Shown piece after piece: positions 11,240-23,016 of a DNA stretch of 64,000 bases. The DNA lies in assembly GCF_021134715.1 (NCBI RefSeq), contig NC_060020.1, positions 8,060,001 through 8,124,000 on the forward strand. Direction: 5' to 3'. The position numbers and the translations under genes were made by a program. This DNA is from Daphnia pulex (lineage: Eukaryota > Arthropoda > Branchiopoda > Diplostraca > Daphniidae). Below the pieces are notes generated by a model. That model saw nothing but the letters and a program-made list of their open reading frames with translations, did no database searches and had not been told where the DNA came from. Every line of letters begins with the position of its first letter. Within the stretch, counting starts at the first letter, position 1.

Positions 11240-12249
11240 CCCACATAACACAGGGCAGTCCCACGGATGTTCGACAGATGTCGTACTCGGACATTCAAAA
11301 CATCCGTCGAACATCCACTGGACCGCCAGACATCCGCACAGGAGGGCGTTTAGAGGTCGGAAAAACGTTAGAAGACCTACCCAAATCGGCGCCGACGGAC
11401 ATCCCAGGTTCATTATTCCGGATATTAATATGGCGTTCCTGGGCTTTGATTTCGCGTTTAGAAATAAATATTTATTTCCTGTCTCTAACACTTCCTCTCA
11501 CATTTTCTTTTATATTTCCTTCTTTATTCCATATCTAACTTCTTACTGGAAAGCTATTTTCCCTGATAGAAGATTTGACTCTACGGGATTCGAACCCGGA
11601 TCGACTGGGTGGAATCCCAGCGCTTTACCGACAAGCCATTGATAAGATATCGAAACAAACTCAGTCTAGAGAAATGTTCTTATAAGTCTTTGAAATCAGC
11701 CTTCGTTCGCAATAAAGGCACATATTCATGAGAATCCGAATAATTCTTTTTTAAATTTCAACAATGAAACGTTTACGGAATCATTTAAACTAACGTGTCT
11801 GATGTGATATCTTTATTGCCTGAAATTTGTATGTTAAACTTATTTCGTTTATGAACTCATTTTAAAAAACAACCCGATTACGCAAATTTAATGTTATTTT
11901 TAACTTTATTTAAAAAAATAAAGTTTCTTCTCATCCATATCATGTCTGAAGGCAAACAAAATTTCGAAAACAATTTTTCTACCTAAAGGAATTTTTAAAA
12001 TCGCGCCTTTGCGGCTGATATTTTTTTTTAAACAAGTAAAAATTCAACGTCTTAAAAGAAAATTACTTTACGTGATATCTATACTTGGATGTATTATGGA
12101 TGTCAATAGGATGTTGTTTTTGCTCATCCCAGGGACAACCAATACGTATAGCCATTGGACATCCATTTAACATCCCGTACGGGACATGGCTGTCAATCGG
12201 ATATGCGGCTCTCATTCGGACATCCGACGGATGAAGTGTGCTATGTGGG
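11240..12249. mobile_element. Element C: 1.0-kb MITE-like unit with GGACATCC arrays
   Basis: CCCACATAACACAG at 11240 is inverted as GTGCTATGTGGG ending at 12249. Just inside both ends are clusters of GGATGT/GACATCC words: about 11265-11405 on the left and about 12090-12235 on the right. The overlapping open frames at 11082-11642 are coincidental reads through these repeats. No transposase is present, so it is non-autonomous. Confidence 0.6.
11578..11652 (-). pseudogene. tRNA-like sequence in element C
   Basis: On the minus strand, a D-arm-like GGCTTGTCGGTAAAGCG precedes a 5-bp anticodon stem CTGGG/CCCAG with loop ATTCCAC (anticodon TCC, Gly). A perfect B box GGTTCGAATCC follows. The acceptor stem pairs poorly, so this is more likely a tRNA pseudogene or SINE head than a working tRNA. 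Confidence 0.5.
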
Positions 12250-12309
12250 TCCCTGAAAATTATTTTACTGATTGCAATATTTTTAATTGTTTTACTTAGG
12301 TTTAATGTT

Positions 12310-13100
12310 TATACCTTAAAATTCTTCAATGTCATCAGCATCATTCCACTCCTTTCCATGTTCCGAAGGATCAGAAGTATTTACTGCAAATAAAAAACCA
12401 AAGGTTCAAATTTATCCTCTGCAAATAGCAAACTTCAGGTATGTATAATTGAAAAAATTCAAATTACCATCTTCAGACTGTATGTTGACAATCTGCAACT
12501 CTTCATGTTCGTGAACATCTTCATCCCCTTCATTCTTGTTATCGGAACCTTTAAGTAATTTCATTTTTATCCTCGAAATTTCATTTGAAATTGTTACTTA
12601 CTTACTTCATTGTGTTGCTCATAATATGGGCTCCATATGAAGTGGTCGGATTCGCATCTTGGTAAAGTCAAACATGAAATTCCACTCCAAATCAGACATG
12701 CTGCATGACTCCGAGAAATTATTTTAAATATCATCGCTATCAGATCCGGCTGTTTCATCTACTTTCTTCGTTTCTATATTTTTTTTTCTTTTTTTAATCA
12801 CACGAGAGAAGTCAGGGAATAAAGAGAAAGATATTTATGTCAACCAACACTTCGTCATCGATTATTATTTGAAGGTATTACAACTTCTGTTTACCTTCAT
12901 TACTTTCAATGTTAGATTCAGTGTCCAGTTTTGCAACGGAGATGTTTTCTTTAGAGGTATTTGAATCAGAATAATGATCAGAACTTTTGTCATTATAATC
13001 ATAGTCAACCGACACTTCGTTATCTTCCAAAATTATGTATTCTTAAACTACCAATCAGAGTAGGTAAAATTTTATAAATGTTGTTAACATAATAACTCAT
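12310..13100 (-). CDS. Putative 3' exons of an acidic multi-exon protein
   Basis: Three minus-strand exons have good splice borders. One at about 13025-12890 reads EDNEVSVDYDYNDKSSDH... and ends before GTAAACAG. One at about 12551-12468 reads SDNKNEGDEDVHEHEEL and ends before GTAATTTG. The last (about 12384-12320) follows TTATTTGCAG, reads VNTSDPSEHGKEWNDADD and stops. The product is acidic and Ser-rich with no recognisable domain. Upstream exons (the frames at 13108-13405) cannot be joined convincingly. Host gene 3' end or transposon accessory gene are both possible. Confidence 0.35.
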
Positions 13101-14365
13101 TTTTTTTTCACTTACCAGGGCATGGTGTCTCATGGTGAACATTATAGCGATTGAAAAAATTGCTGCAGTTTTTAAGGTAGAGTTTGTAATTATTTAACTT
13201 GCGCGTTGCACCAAAAACTACCCTTAGGGATTTCCATTTTATCTTTGAGAATTTCCATTTTCGTCTTGACAGACATTGTCTGGACAAACTTGGCAAGCCG
13301 CGGGACGGGGGCCCATATTAGCCCAGCATTGAGTTCTAATACGCAAACGGAGACTGTTTTTGAAGGAGCAAGCTTGGTAGCCGTCTTAACATGCCGGAGC
13401 AGCACTCAGCCATTCTGATAGACCAGAAGACAGGAAGCAGCACACGCCTCTTATGGCACGCACGCAAAAGTATGCAATTCGGTCCGTACTATTTCTTGCG
13501 TTTGGGAAGAGACAACGGGCAAACTTGATCTCCTTTAAACGTCCGATTCTCTGAAAATATTTCTCCTATCACACCTTTTCTTCACCAAACACAGCATCGT
13601 CCCACTGGAGCCCTCTCCCGCCTAGCTCCCGTAGTTTAATTTTAGCCTTAACAGTCATCTAGGAGTCTGTCCCTAAAGGGTCAAACAATCCAGCTACTTG
13701 GGCAGCAACCCTACTCTGGTGTAGTTCACAATGGTCACTTTCAGGTGATACACCAAATATTTAAGCATCTAAGGCCAATTGTAAATCAGGTTGACCAGCA
13801 ATAAGAATAGATTTACAGACATATAAGTTCGCTTACTTTTACCGATACTTTTATTAAAGCAAAAATAGCAAAAGCAGACAAATTTTTCATAGTTGTTATT
13901 CTTCATATCACTGGTTAAGTGAAATTTTCACCAGAGTTTTTTATTTCAAATGTCTTCCAATTTTATGCGTCTCTGATCTAGAGACATAATTCTTTCGAGA
14001 TAACAACCCTAAAAAACGTTCCTCAATAAAAGTTACATTGGGAGGGTTTAAAAAATAAATTTATGATTTTACATGCGTGTACCCACCAATTCAAAAGAAT
14101 TGCCAACTACAGATGAAATAGGAAATTTTTTCAAAATTTGCTGTTTTGATGTTTTTTTTTATAATTATGTTTTGTTTAGGAGTGTTTCATTTGAATAAAT
14201 TTACACCAGAAGAAGGGGCTCAAGCCACGGGAGGCACTCATCGAAATTCTCCCAATCGAATCCATCCCTGTAATCGTTAAAGAAGCCAATCTCATTCCTA
14301 CACCAGATGATGACTTTAAGGAACAGGGCATTGGGCTTGAGGGACTTATTTTTGCTGGGGGGGAA
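13101..14365. other. No clear gene
   Basis: Overlapping short frames on both strands at 13108-13418 without domains; otherwise AT-rich unique-looking sequence. Confidence 0.4.
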
Positions 14366-14640
14366 GTGAGAGATGGAGGAAGTAAAGAAAGTAATGTGGG
14401 TGAGAGGATTGAAGAAAATAGGGTGGAGAGTGAAGAAAATAGGACGGAAGGTGAAGAAAATGGGGAGGAGAGTGAAGAAAATAGGGATATAAGTAAAGAA
14501 GAACATGAAGAAGAAAGTGAAGAAAACAGGGAGGAGAATAAAGACAATAAGAATTGTGAAGAAGAAATTAGGGAATAGAGTGAACATGAAAGTGAAAAAG
14601 AAAGTGGAGTAAATACCAAATAGAGAGAATGCAGGGAAAG
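14366..14640 (+). repeat. Purine-rich degenerate repeat (GAAGAAAATAGGG-type)
   Basis: The plus strand is a run of GAAGAAAATAGGG, GAGAGTGAAGAAAA and similar words with a period near 24-27 bp. It translates to SEENR-type Glu/Asn/Arg repeats on plus and to low-complexity Ser/Phe/Leu on minus. The plus frame stops at 14576-14578. Downstream, 14637-14765 reads RRSRRRCRSPSRTISAGSRQ, an Arg/Ser stretch that could be a decayed coding exon. Confidence 0.5.
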
Positions 14641-15159
14641 TGAACGAAGTCGAGGTGACGTGACCCTCGATAGACGAAGCCGTCGGCGTTGCCGTTCACC
14701 GTCACGCACAATTTCTGCAGGAAGTCGTCAGGTACATGAAGACTTTCGAGAAATTACACAGCAATAAAGATCATTTCGTAGTGGGGTTACCAGACGTTTT
14801 TTAGGGTTTTTTTTCCCACTCACAACAGCAGCCATTCAACTTCAAAAACACCAACATATTGAAATTCAAATGAGATAGCTTGCATCTCTTAGAAGTGAAA
14901 ATTAAGCCTGTACAAGTACAAGAAGATCAACAGTATTCTTCTGGATCATAGCAAGGTTGATTCTCTATATGTTCCACCGATTGGCATGAGCAACAAGAGT
15001 GCATACGAGTACAATACATACGAAGAAATGGACTGGTGTAAGTAATCCTTTGAGCTAGAAGCATACATCTTGAAACATGACAATGCATCTTTAAATAAAA
15101 CTAGTAAATAAAGAGCAAAACTCGCCCACAATTGAACAAGATATGACGCGCAAACTGAA

Positions 15160-15471
15160 ATGGCTAAACGTCAAGATGAAATAGAAGTGATAGAGTGTAG
15201 TGACTTGTCACTGTTACAACCATCCCACCTAGGACATGTGCATGTGCGCACTCCTGTGTTCTCTTCATATTCATGTGGATTCATTATGTTTGACGAACAG
15301 AAAGAATGCTCATTCCATTGGAGAGTAGGATCTAATGTCAATCGGAATGTAGCCTTTGCATTTGCATTCCACCGAATGGGGCTAGGTCTCAACTACAGCA
15401 TCACAGTTGAAAAGAAAAATGAAGATATACAGGTCTTCAACGGATTTCCAATGCCGAGCACATCGGCATGA
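15160..15471 (+). CDS. Small unknown ORF (103 codons)
   Basis: ATG at 15160 opens a clean frame to the stop at 15469-15471. The product has mixed composition (MAKRQDEIEVIECSDLSLLQ... to ...GFPMPSTSA) with no signal peptide, membrane segment or motif I recognise. A second small ORF with its own ATG follows at 15726-15986. Upstream, about 14945-15035 reads like coding sequence (VDSLYVPPIGMSNKSAYEYN). These may be exons of one decayed retroelement or host gene. Confidence 0.25.
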   Translation: MAKRQDEIEVIECSDLSLLQPSHLGHVHVRTPVFSSYSCGFIMFDEQKECSFHWRVGSNVNRNVAFAFAFHRMGLGLNYSITVEKKNEDIQVFNGFPMPSTSA

Positions 15472-15725
15472 TTCTACTCTAAAATGAAATTATGGATTGA
15501 ATGACAATATGAAGGCAGAAATGAAATGACTGAAATGGATAAATGAAGCATAATATTGATGAATTGTTGCTAAAATGTCTGCCTTCACCAACTCGTGACT
15601 CAAAGATTCATTTTGCATCGCCGGATTCAATCGCAAAATATTTTGTTTGAGAGTTGCTAGATTGATACATGGCAAATTGCCAAATTGAATCAGTTGCCTG
15701 TTGTTCACTGGAACTATAGCGATCA

Positions 15726-15986
15726 ATGGAACCCAATGGCCATCAACTGATTGTCTTGACCACTGTGACTGCGTGTCTTTCCGGTAAAGCTGACGTTATT
15801 GACGTTTCACCAATAAAATGGATGATACTGGACAAGTTGCCATCCGTTGTGAACCAGTTTGTAGTTCATATAACGTATTCGATATTTGCATTTGGCCCAC
15901 TTCGCTCCAAATGTCACGTGAAATGGTACACAACGAGACAGCTCAACTCACCGAATACTTTTAATCGTGAACAATTTGGTAGGTGA
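15726..15986 (+). CDS. Small unknown ORF (86 codons)
   Basis: ATG at 15726 to the stop at 15984-15986. No domain is recognised. Composition is protein-like (MEPNGHQLIVLTTVTACLSG...), but the frame is short and isolated and may be chance or a remnant. Confidence 0.2.
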   Translation: MEPNGHQLIVLTTVTACLSGKADVIDVSPIKWMILDKLPSVVNQFVVHITYSIFAFGPLRSKCHVKWYTTRQLNSPNTFNREQFGR

Positions 15987-15989
15987 AGT

Positions 15990-16990
15990 TGCGTGATCGC
16001 GTACCAGTCATTACTTTTCGCACTCAGGAGTATGCTATGGCGTGTTTTTCCGGTTTTCACATTGTAGGTCTAATTTCACTCCTATGAAATCAATAATTTC
16101 AACGAATAATCAATAATTTCAATTATGAAATCCTAATTTCACTCCTTAAATCAATTAATCTGGTCCATCGTTTCATTAATTTATTATCATAACCTCTAGT
16201 AATTGGTGGTCAGCTGCTTCCTGGATTTCCGCCGCTAAAAAGATTGACTAGCACTTCTGTAAAGAAAAAAATATATTATGAACAATTCTTATCATATATA
16301 AAAATTTATTCCTTACCAAAGATGGATTTTCAATTTGGTTTTCTTTAGCCAACTTTTTGTTTCTTTACCAGCTCGAGTTTTGAACAGCAAATTAAATTTG
16401 GCCCACAGACCAACCGACATGACGAAATGCCACGCAGTAAATACAGCATCCTTAAGATCCTTCCCAACTAACTACTTTGCAGAATTATAAAAAATCAAAT
16501 TAAAACATTTTCAATTTATTTTACAAATGATTGTTTGAATGCTGCGTCCCTTAATTAAGCGTCAAGAATATCAAACACCTCCAAATGTTCCATAGACTAG
16601 TGTCTGGCCAACAAAAATCTAATCCTTCTGATAAATTTATTAGAAATTTCCCCTTCCGGTTATACATTGTTTCAGGGTTTTCACTTTAGACTGCCACTTA
16701 AAGTGGCACTTGCATGTAAATAAAAAAATTGCGGCTGGAAAAAATAGCATTTTTCTCGATTAAATTTAGCTTAAAACCTAACTGGGACTACGAAAAAACG
16801 ATTCAAATTTCTCTATCTTACAGCTATTAGCCAATTGTACTGTATGGCTGCTCCGTTTTGGCCATTTTTCTTTTTACTGAGAAGGAAATTAAGCAGCTTT
16901 GATCCTTCCAGTGCACAATTAAGCTTATCTCGACTAGTGCTTTTTAAAACCGTCTCCTCTGAAAGTTGTTTTTTTCCTTAACATAATTCG
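15990..16990. other. No gene seen
   Basis: AT-rich sequence; includes a local repetition of ATCAATAATTTCAA at about 16085-16130. Confidence 0.4.
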
Positions 16991-16992
16991 TA

Positions 16993-17960
16993 TTGATCTG
17001 CGTGTACGTGAGATTAATCAACTTCGGTACTGCACTGCATCTGATGGTTGGTTTTCAGCGGCATCACTTTACTGGCTTAGTAGGATTCTGCCTTGTTCAA
17101 TACCCTTTCCAAAATCCGACGTACTCTCACAGTCTCACAGATAGAATGTTAACTATTCTTTGCCACCGTACATATTTGCCCTTGCACTGCTCCGTCCGAC
17201 GATTTTTATTTAACTTTAGCTCTCTCTGCTTCGTAATATCGATACTGCCTTCTATCGACTTGCATTACTCACGTTCTTGATTTTAATAGTGCTGCTGACT
17301 CTGTTTTTCTTGCTATGCAGCTTTCTGTCTTGCACGCGATAACCAGAGCCTGCCAAGTGATAGGGGGTGGGTTTACTGCTAAAAAGTGGCCAACAACACC
17401 ACAGATTTTGAGTTCGTCCGCTATGGCTCCACGCTTTCTGAGTCTGTGCGACTATGTGCAGACTTGCTGGCACCACTCCGCGATAAAATTTGAATTTTTA
17501 TTACCAAGTAAAACGAAAAACTTCGGCTAGCCACCATGGGATGATGTTTACCAGGAGATAGTTTTCAGGCTGTAACCCAAATCCTACCTACCAAAGCCTC
17601 TTGTCGTAACGCCATAAAAAGTCTGACTCAGAGTATGTGACTGACAGAAAGGCAGACCTGCTCAAATGTTCATTCTGTCAGGGAATTTTTTCCCTCAGTC
17701 GAATCAGCTTGTGAAATCCCCCCCCACCACCAGCTTTGTGCTGAAGTAACGTAAATTCTTACTGGTCACTCGCTTCTAAACACTCATCAATATCGGTTTG
17801 ATTTCCGTGTTGCCCATGCGGTTATGTGCCAGAGACGGTTGAACACTTTTTTTTCTTGCTTCTTCTTCTCTAATCAGCGTATTCTATTTTGGTTGGCGGC
17901 CTCTGGCCCTCGTTCACACCATGCTGTCTGTAAAAACTTCAATCTCCTTCTCCCTAAAGA
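16993..17960 (+). pseudogene. Decayed non-LTR retrotransposon 3' region
   Basis: At about 17805-17850 the plus strand reads PCCPCGYVPETVEHFFF. This matches the CxC...ETxEHFL Cys/His motif found after the RT in R1/I/Jockey-type LINEs and related elements. The following frame is interrupted by stops. Upstream open pieces at 16993-17530 are in different frames and may be the remaining RNase H/linker part. Identification rests mostly on the one motif. Confidence 0.4.
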
Positions 17961-18049
17961 GAAAGAAGAAGAGAAGCTTACATAATTTAATTAAAAATAA
18001 AAGTTAATTACTTAATATTAAGTTTTCGTAGCATACATGGGATACCTGT

Positions 18050-18200
18050 TGGTTAGTGAAACAGGCTCATCAGCTAGTAGAAGCTAGAACTAGTAGCAGC
18101 TAATAGCAACAGTAGCTAACAGCAACTAGTAACAACAGCTAGTAGCCGCTAGAACAGGCTAAGCGGCCTGAACAGGCTCAGCGCTTTGTACTGGTGCTGT
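18050..18200. repeat. AGCTAGTAG/AACAGC low-complexity stretch
   Basis: Many overlapping words of the type GCTAGTAG, AACAGCAACTAG and GAACAGGCT. A degenerate short tandem repeat. Confidence 0.6.
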
Positions 18201-20900
18201 AAACAAAAAGAAATTAACACTTTCTTTGATCAATAAATAATCAGCAATGTAGTTAACACTTACTTTTCAGAGTAGATAGGGTGGGCTTTACAACAATTGT
18301 GGAAAGTTTATTACTTTTTGAGTGTATATTTTTTCAGTGGCACCCAAAATGTTTGATAAAAACACACACCACTGCACACCCAAAAAGGTTTTTGATGGTC
18401 CAATGGAGATTTTGGCGGTGTATTATCCTATATCCACCACAGTGTCCAAGGATACTTGGGTAATATTGGCTTACATTCTAAAACAAAAACAAAAAATTAG
18501 TCGAAGCCCAAATTTTAAAGCGCAATAATCTACTTAGTTTTTTTTATAATTTTAGGTGACAGAAAAAAAAGAACGAACGAAGAAACTGTACAAAATGCTT
18601 CTGAAATTTCGCGCGCTCTAATACGCACACGTGTTTATTTAGGATACACTGCTGTTTATGTCTATGTAATACCTTAATGCGGCTTAATATGCGATTGATG
18701 ACCAAATCATGTAAGAAACTTTTGGGACCGTACAGTAATTTGGTGATCTGTTATATTTTAGTTGATTTATTACGCTATTAGAGTATCTATCTCTAATCAT
18801 AAAAATATAAGTGACTCTAGAATTGTGTTTATTGTCCCAATTCCACACACAATTCCTCCATAGTTTTCTTTTGTTCAGTTTCCAGTACTTAGTTAAGTAG
18901 TTAAGTTATGTACTGGGTGAATATATCTAATTTTATATATACTAGAAGAGTTATCATTAATTTTCCATCTCGAGTATGGTCCATGTCCATTTAGTAATCA
19001 TCTCAATCATGAAATTTTTTTTCATGTTTTAAAGTATATCGGGTGATTGATTAGTATAAAGGCTTAAGAGGACCAACAAATATGAACACTTAAAGCAACT
19101 AAGCAGTTTATACTTTAAATGCAATTTTTCTCTATGTGGTTTTAGTTTGATGAGAATGCTGATTATATGACTTGCATGAACCGACAAGTTTGATCTTCTT
19201 CTTCTTGGTTGGTTTCATTGCATTACCTAGATCGAGGCCCAAGTATATCTTTGGTGTGGAATTGGCCCACCTAGCTGCGTTGTATTTTTCACGTTTTATT
19301 AATTTGATTTGTGGTTTTTTCCTCTTGTAATTTCGTTTTTCACACCTGTTCAGGTCACCATATATTCGTTGATTTTAAAATTCTGATGGCTGGGCAGCTG
19401 GTCTCACTAAAAAGGAGGCAGTAGCTATACAGTTGGTCTCCCCTCCCCTTCCTTAACCAGATCACGAGAAGAAAAATGAAGAAATTAAAACAGAAAAATG
19501 TAAATTTCTTTTTCCCCAACAATGTTGTCGTTATCAGCATCATAGCCATAGGATGTAAAAATATTTGGAAAATGTCGTTTAGAAAATCTGACGAAAATTC
19601 ATTAATTTCAAACAATGAAACTTCATTAGTGTTCCATTTTTACAAGAATTTCCAAAATTCTTATTATCATTTCCCACGACAATTTACTTCAGTAGTTCGT
19701 GTCTAATATGGAGTACAATTGAAAGCAATTTTCGTATTTTTTCTTACATGAACAAGACGCAATGGCGTATCATAGCTCTGGCTACTGAAACAATATTTAG
19801 CTTAAAATCCACTTTGTTTCTTTATTGTGCGATGATTTACGGGAAGTGTTTTAAGTTTCAATATCTTGTTTGCTTGTAGAAATTCTATTTTATCTTCTAC
19901 TGTTGCCGTATCCCATTTTTTGGTACCATCCTACTTATACTTTTATCGTATCTCATACCATATATTCTGGGTAAGAGATCCTTATCCTTTCCTGGTATGA
20001 GTGGTTCAGAAAATTAACATCTACAGTAAGTCAATTCGGTTTCTTCCGAAGGCGACGAGACGGTCTTTGAGATGTGCCCCAGTAGTTTCCAGTTGATAGA
20101 CTCTACGACATTTTTCTGCATGCTTTCAAATTCAAAATTCAAAACGGTTATGCGCTGTGATGACACAGTAATTTGCAGTTGAATCTTGCTGATTGATGGA
20201 ACTGTTGGAACGGGACACTGTGGCACGTAAATTTGATGCACCAGAATCCTTACTCAATCCAATTCTTAGGAGAGTTTTCAGGTCAATCAGATCAGTATGA
20301 AGGACTGCTTCTAGAGAGGAGATTTTTATGAAACATGAAATGGAATGTTTTGAATTATATTTTCTTCTCGAAGAATCCTCCCTAATTGGAACTCCGTTTT
20401 TGTCTCTGATTAGACGATGAATTTACATTTTTAACCTTTTGAACGTCACAGTAAAAAAAAATAGCTAAGATACATTCGATTTTCTCCCATGCTACGCTTG
20501 ATAAGGTCTCAGACGAAAGTGCAATACGATTGAGTAAATATAAACAGTGGTTCCTGCAACTTCAGCCCAGAGATGAACGACTAGTGTTGACAAATGCAAC
20601 ATACTTTTGGTGGATTCCAAGATTGTATTGGTTTTAGTATTGTATTGTATGATATGTATTGTATGTATGTTTTGTATTGGTATTATTGTAGGGTTTTAGT
20701 ACCCAGCCACTCCAATCTGCTGAGGATTCTTAAGTGTTGCTGGTTGGATTAATATTTCCTCATTCAATCAGATCTTTACTTGTATTCGACACCATTGTCA
20801 GGAAGTAAAACGCCAATGGGTCTTCCTGTCTCCGTTTTAATATTTTGAATTTGCTAATTTGCATCTGATTTCATTTTTAAAGAACTTGGCACTACCAAAT
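18201..20900. other. No clear gene; possible remnants
   Basis: The minus strand at about 19370-19140 is open for some 75 codons of a strongly basic sequence (KRNYKRKKPQIKLIKREKYN...). Minus 20241-20014 is open for 75 codons without an ATG. Neither carries a motif I can name. A GTATTGTATG-type microsatellite lies at about 20630-20690. Given the Copia remnant next door, part of this may be decayed retroelement. Confidence 0.35.
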
Positions 20901-21441
20901 CTAGAAACGTCCCCCCCCCCCAAAAAAAAAAATATGTATATGTAGACGGAACCATTGGTATTGGTTTACATAAATGGATGATGAATTGATGATGAATGAG
21001 TTTGTTTGAATGTGGCCTAACGTAAGGAAGTCCCCATAGAAAGGTGGTGGACTAGACGAATTTGCAATGTTTAGTCCATCAATTATCTTAGAAGAATATA
21101 TGTGATGTATCTTGGAATGGCCAGCATGACCTAAGCACTCGTGCCAGATCTGCAATGAGTTAAAAATATGTCTGCTGACCAGTGCTGCAGTGTGGTTGCA
21201 TCGGATACAGCGTATTTTGAATCCCAGAACTAAAATTGGGGAAAATATCGAAAGAAATTGATGTGTTTTGATGATATTTTTTGACGAACACAAATGCGTA
21301 AGGGAAAAATGCATCGTGACTACGGCACCCAGAAAAGGCTAATTGGCCGTATACCTTGGACACAGACGAAGGGGATTCTTGATCAAATTGGCCTCGTCGA
21401 TAATTAAAAGCTGCCCTAATCAGGAAGGTGAAACACATCAC
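20901..21441 (-). pseudogene. Ty1/Copia retrotransposon fragment
   Basis: On the minus strand the frame at 21314-20901 contains IWHECLGHAGHSKIHHI...IIDGL. This is the GAG-pre-integrase signature of Copia polyproteins (WHxRLGH...GL) just before integrase. The frame at 21441-21160 covers the preceding segment with a frame change (SVSKVYGQLAFSGCRSH...). A poly-C/poly-A run (20911-20930) and stops end it. No intact protease, integrase core or RT is visible here. Confidence 0.6.
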
Positions 21442-21444
21442 TCT

Positions 21445-22060
21445 CGAAACACGTCACTTGTTAAACATACTCAACGTCAGAGTGATAAAAATACTGATAG
21501 GTTGCTCGCCGCAATCGAATGAATCGTTTTTTTTTCAAGCGAGTTTTCCAAAGGATTTTAAAATAAAACAATGGGTTACTGGGAGGCAATCCACGCCTAA
21601 GAGATTACATGACAACCTCTAATTGCGTCAACAGGTGACATAGTCACTGGAACTCGTGAGAAAGTGAAGGGTATAAGAGACACTTATCGTAACCGTATGC
21701 AACGGCTGAAGAACGTTAACTCAGTAAAAATCGGATGGCTTCTTACATCAATTTGAGGATCTTTCGGCCTTTGACCGTGTAAGAGTGCGATGGGATGGTC
21801 CCCATATCTTTGGTAATAGCTTTCTTTTTCCTTGATCGTGGTCGCCGCAGGCGGGTGGAGCACCAACAAGTGTGTGGAGTAAGTCGTCAGAATGGAGGGA
21901 CTGGAAAAACACCTTTCCGTACACGGAAAAGACATGATAAAGGACGGCCGCTTCTGCCTAGTATCAGCGATCGAATTTTCCTTTAATTCTTGGACGTGGA
22001 GCTTTCGGGAGCCTCGAACTGCAAACCGTGAAGAAGGATACAGCGTTGTGTTACTGAAAA
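21445..22060. other. No clear gene
   Basis: Overlapping frames on both strands at 21684-22128 with no recognisable domain. The right part may be LTR-like, because it runs into a TATA/initiator pair. Confidence 0.35.
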
Positions 22061-22064
22061 ACAC

Positions 22065-22100
22065 TATAAAAGCTAAGAAAATGGAGCTTCTTCCTCAGTC
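22065..22100 (+). promoter_or_regulatory. Promoter-like TATA plus arthropod-type initiator
   Basis: TATAAAA at 22065-22071 is followed by TCAGTC at 22095-22100, a 30-bp spacing that fits a core promoter. Another TATAAAA lies at about 22205. No gene starts downstream, so this may be an LTR promoter left from a retroelement. Confidence 0.4.
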
Positions 22101-22678
22101 TTGTTTGTTCAGTCATTGTCCATTGTAACAGTAGTAATACACCTAGTTAACTTGAAAACGCCTCGTTACAATTTTATAATAACACATGCTATATATCCGT
22201 AGGTATAAAAGCGCGACTCAAACGGTGATCGCACACGTATTTGTATGCATTGCAATTATTGTATTTGCAATAACCTTGCTAGTGTTATAATACAGGGCTT
22301 CCTTCTACAAATCGTCTATACAATTTTTTACCCAACCCCTTGTTACACGCTTGTTGCAAATGCTATATTTTTGGCTACAACATTTGAATTGGTCAATAGA
22401 TAATCTCGTTTCCTGCTCTATGATTATGTCACTCTTGCTCTAACTGGGCTAACGCATGGTAACGCCTACAGGAGCCAACTTATTATCCTTAATCAAGTGT
22501 GATTCTGTTGGTTGTAATTTTCAGTAATGATTATACCGCCAGAAAATAATTGCATTCACAATGAAATCGAATGATAAAAAATTTGATATGATCTTGTTGT
22601 TGTTATGAATTTTGAAAGTATCCCTTTTGTAAAATTGGGATTAACGTGAATGGATAGTGCACAACTAATTTAACACAC
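22101..22678. other. No gene seen
   Basis: AT-rich, no supported feature apart from a second TATAAAA near 22205. Confidence 0.4.
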
Positions 22679-23016
22679 TTGTCAAAGTTCCAGACTTTTT
22701 TAGTATAGAAATTTAGTGAATTTTAAATTAAAATGTGTTTTTTAATTTTAACCGATTTCTCCCTTGTGAAGAGTTGTCGCATCTTCCCAGATACCCGCGA
22801 ACTGAAAAAAAAATAAGAAAAAAACAACAATGGGAAAAAATAAAGGAAATTTAAACCTCCCTCCTATAACACTAACAAAATACAGGTTTGGGATGATTGC
22901 GACAACTCTGCACTTAGGGAAAAGAGGGGAGAAAACGGTTCAAATAAAAAAAAACGGATTTTGAATTCCAAATTTATTCGAGTTCTATTGACTCGAAAAA
23001 TCTGGAACTTTGACAA
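22679..23016. mobile_element. 338-bp foldback MITE
   Basis: TTGTCAAAGTTCCAGA at 22679-22694 is exactly inverted at 23001-23016. The arms extend inward: ATTTCTCCCTTGTGAAGAGTTGTCGCA on the left matches TGCGACAACTCTGCACTTAGGG on the right, inverted. No coding sequence. Confidence 0.75.

Noticed and set aside
11082..11642. 186-codon plus ORF
   Set aside because: It crosses the left end of element C, its GGACATCC repeats and a tRNA-like sequence, so it is not a protein gene.
14176..14709. Minus-strand Ser/Leu-rich 177-codon frame
   Set aside because: It is a shadow of the purine-rich repeat; composition is explained by TTC/TCT runs.
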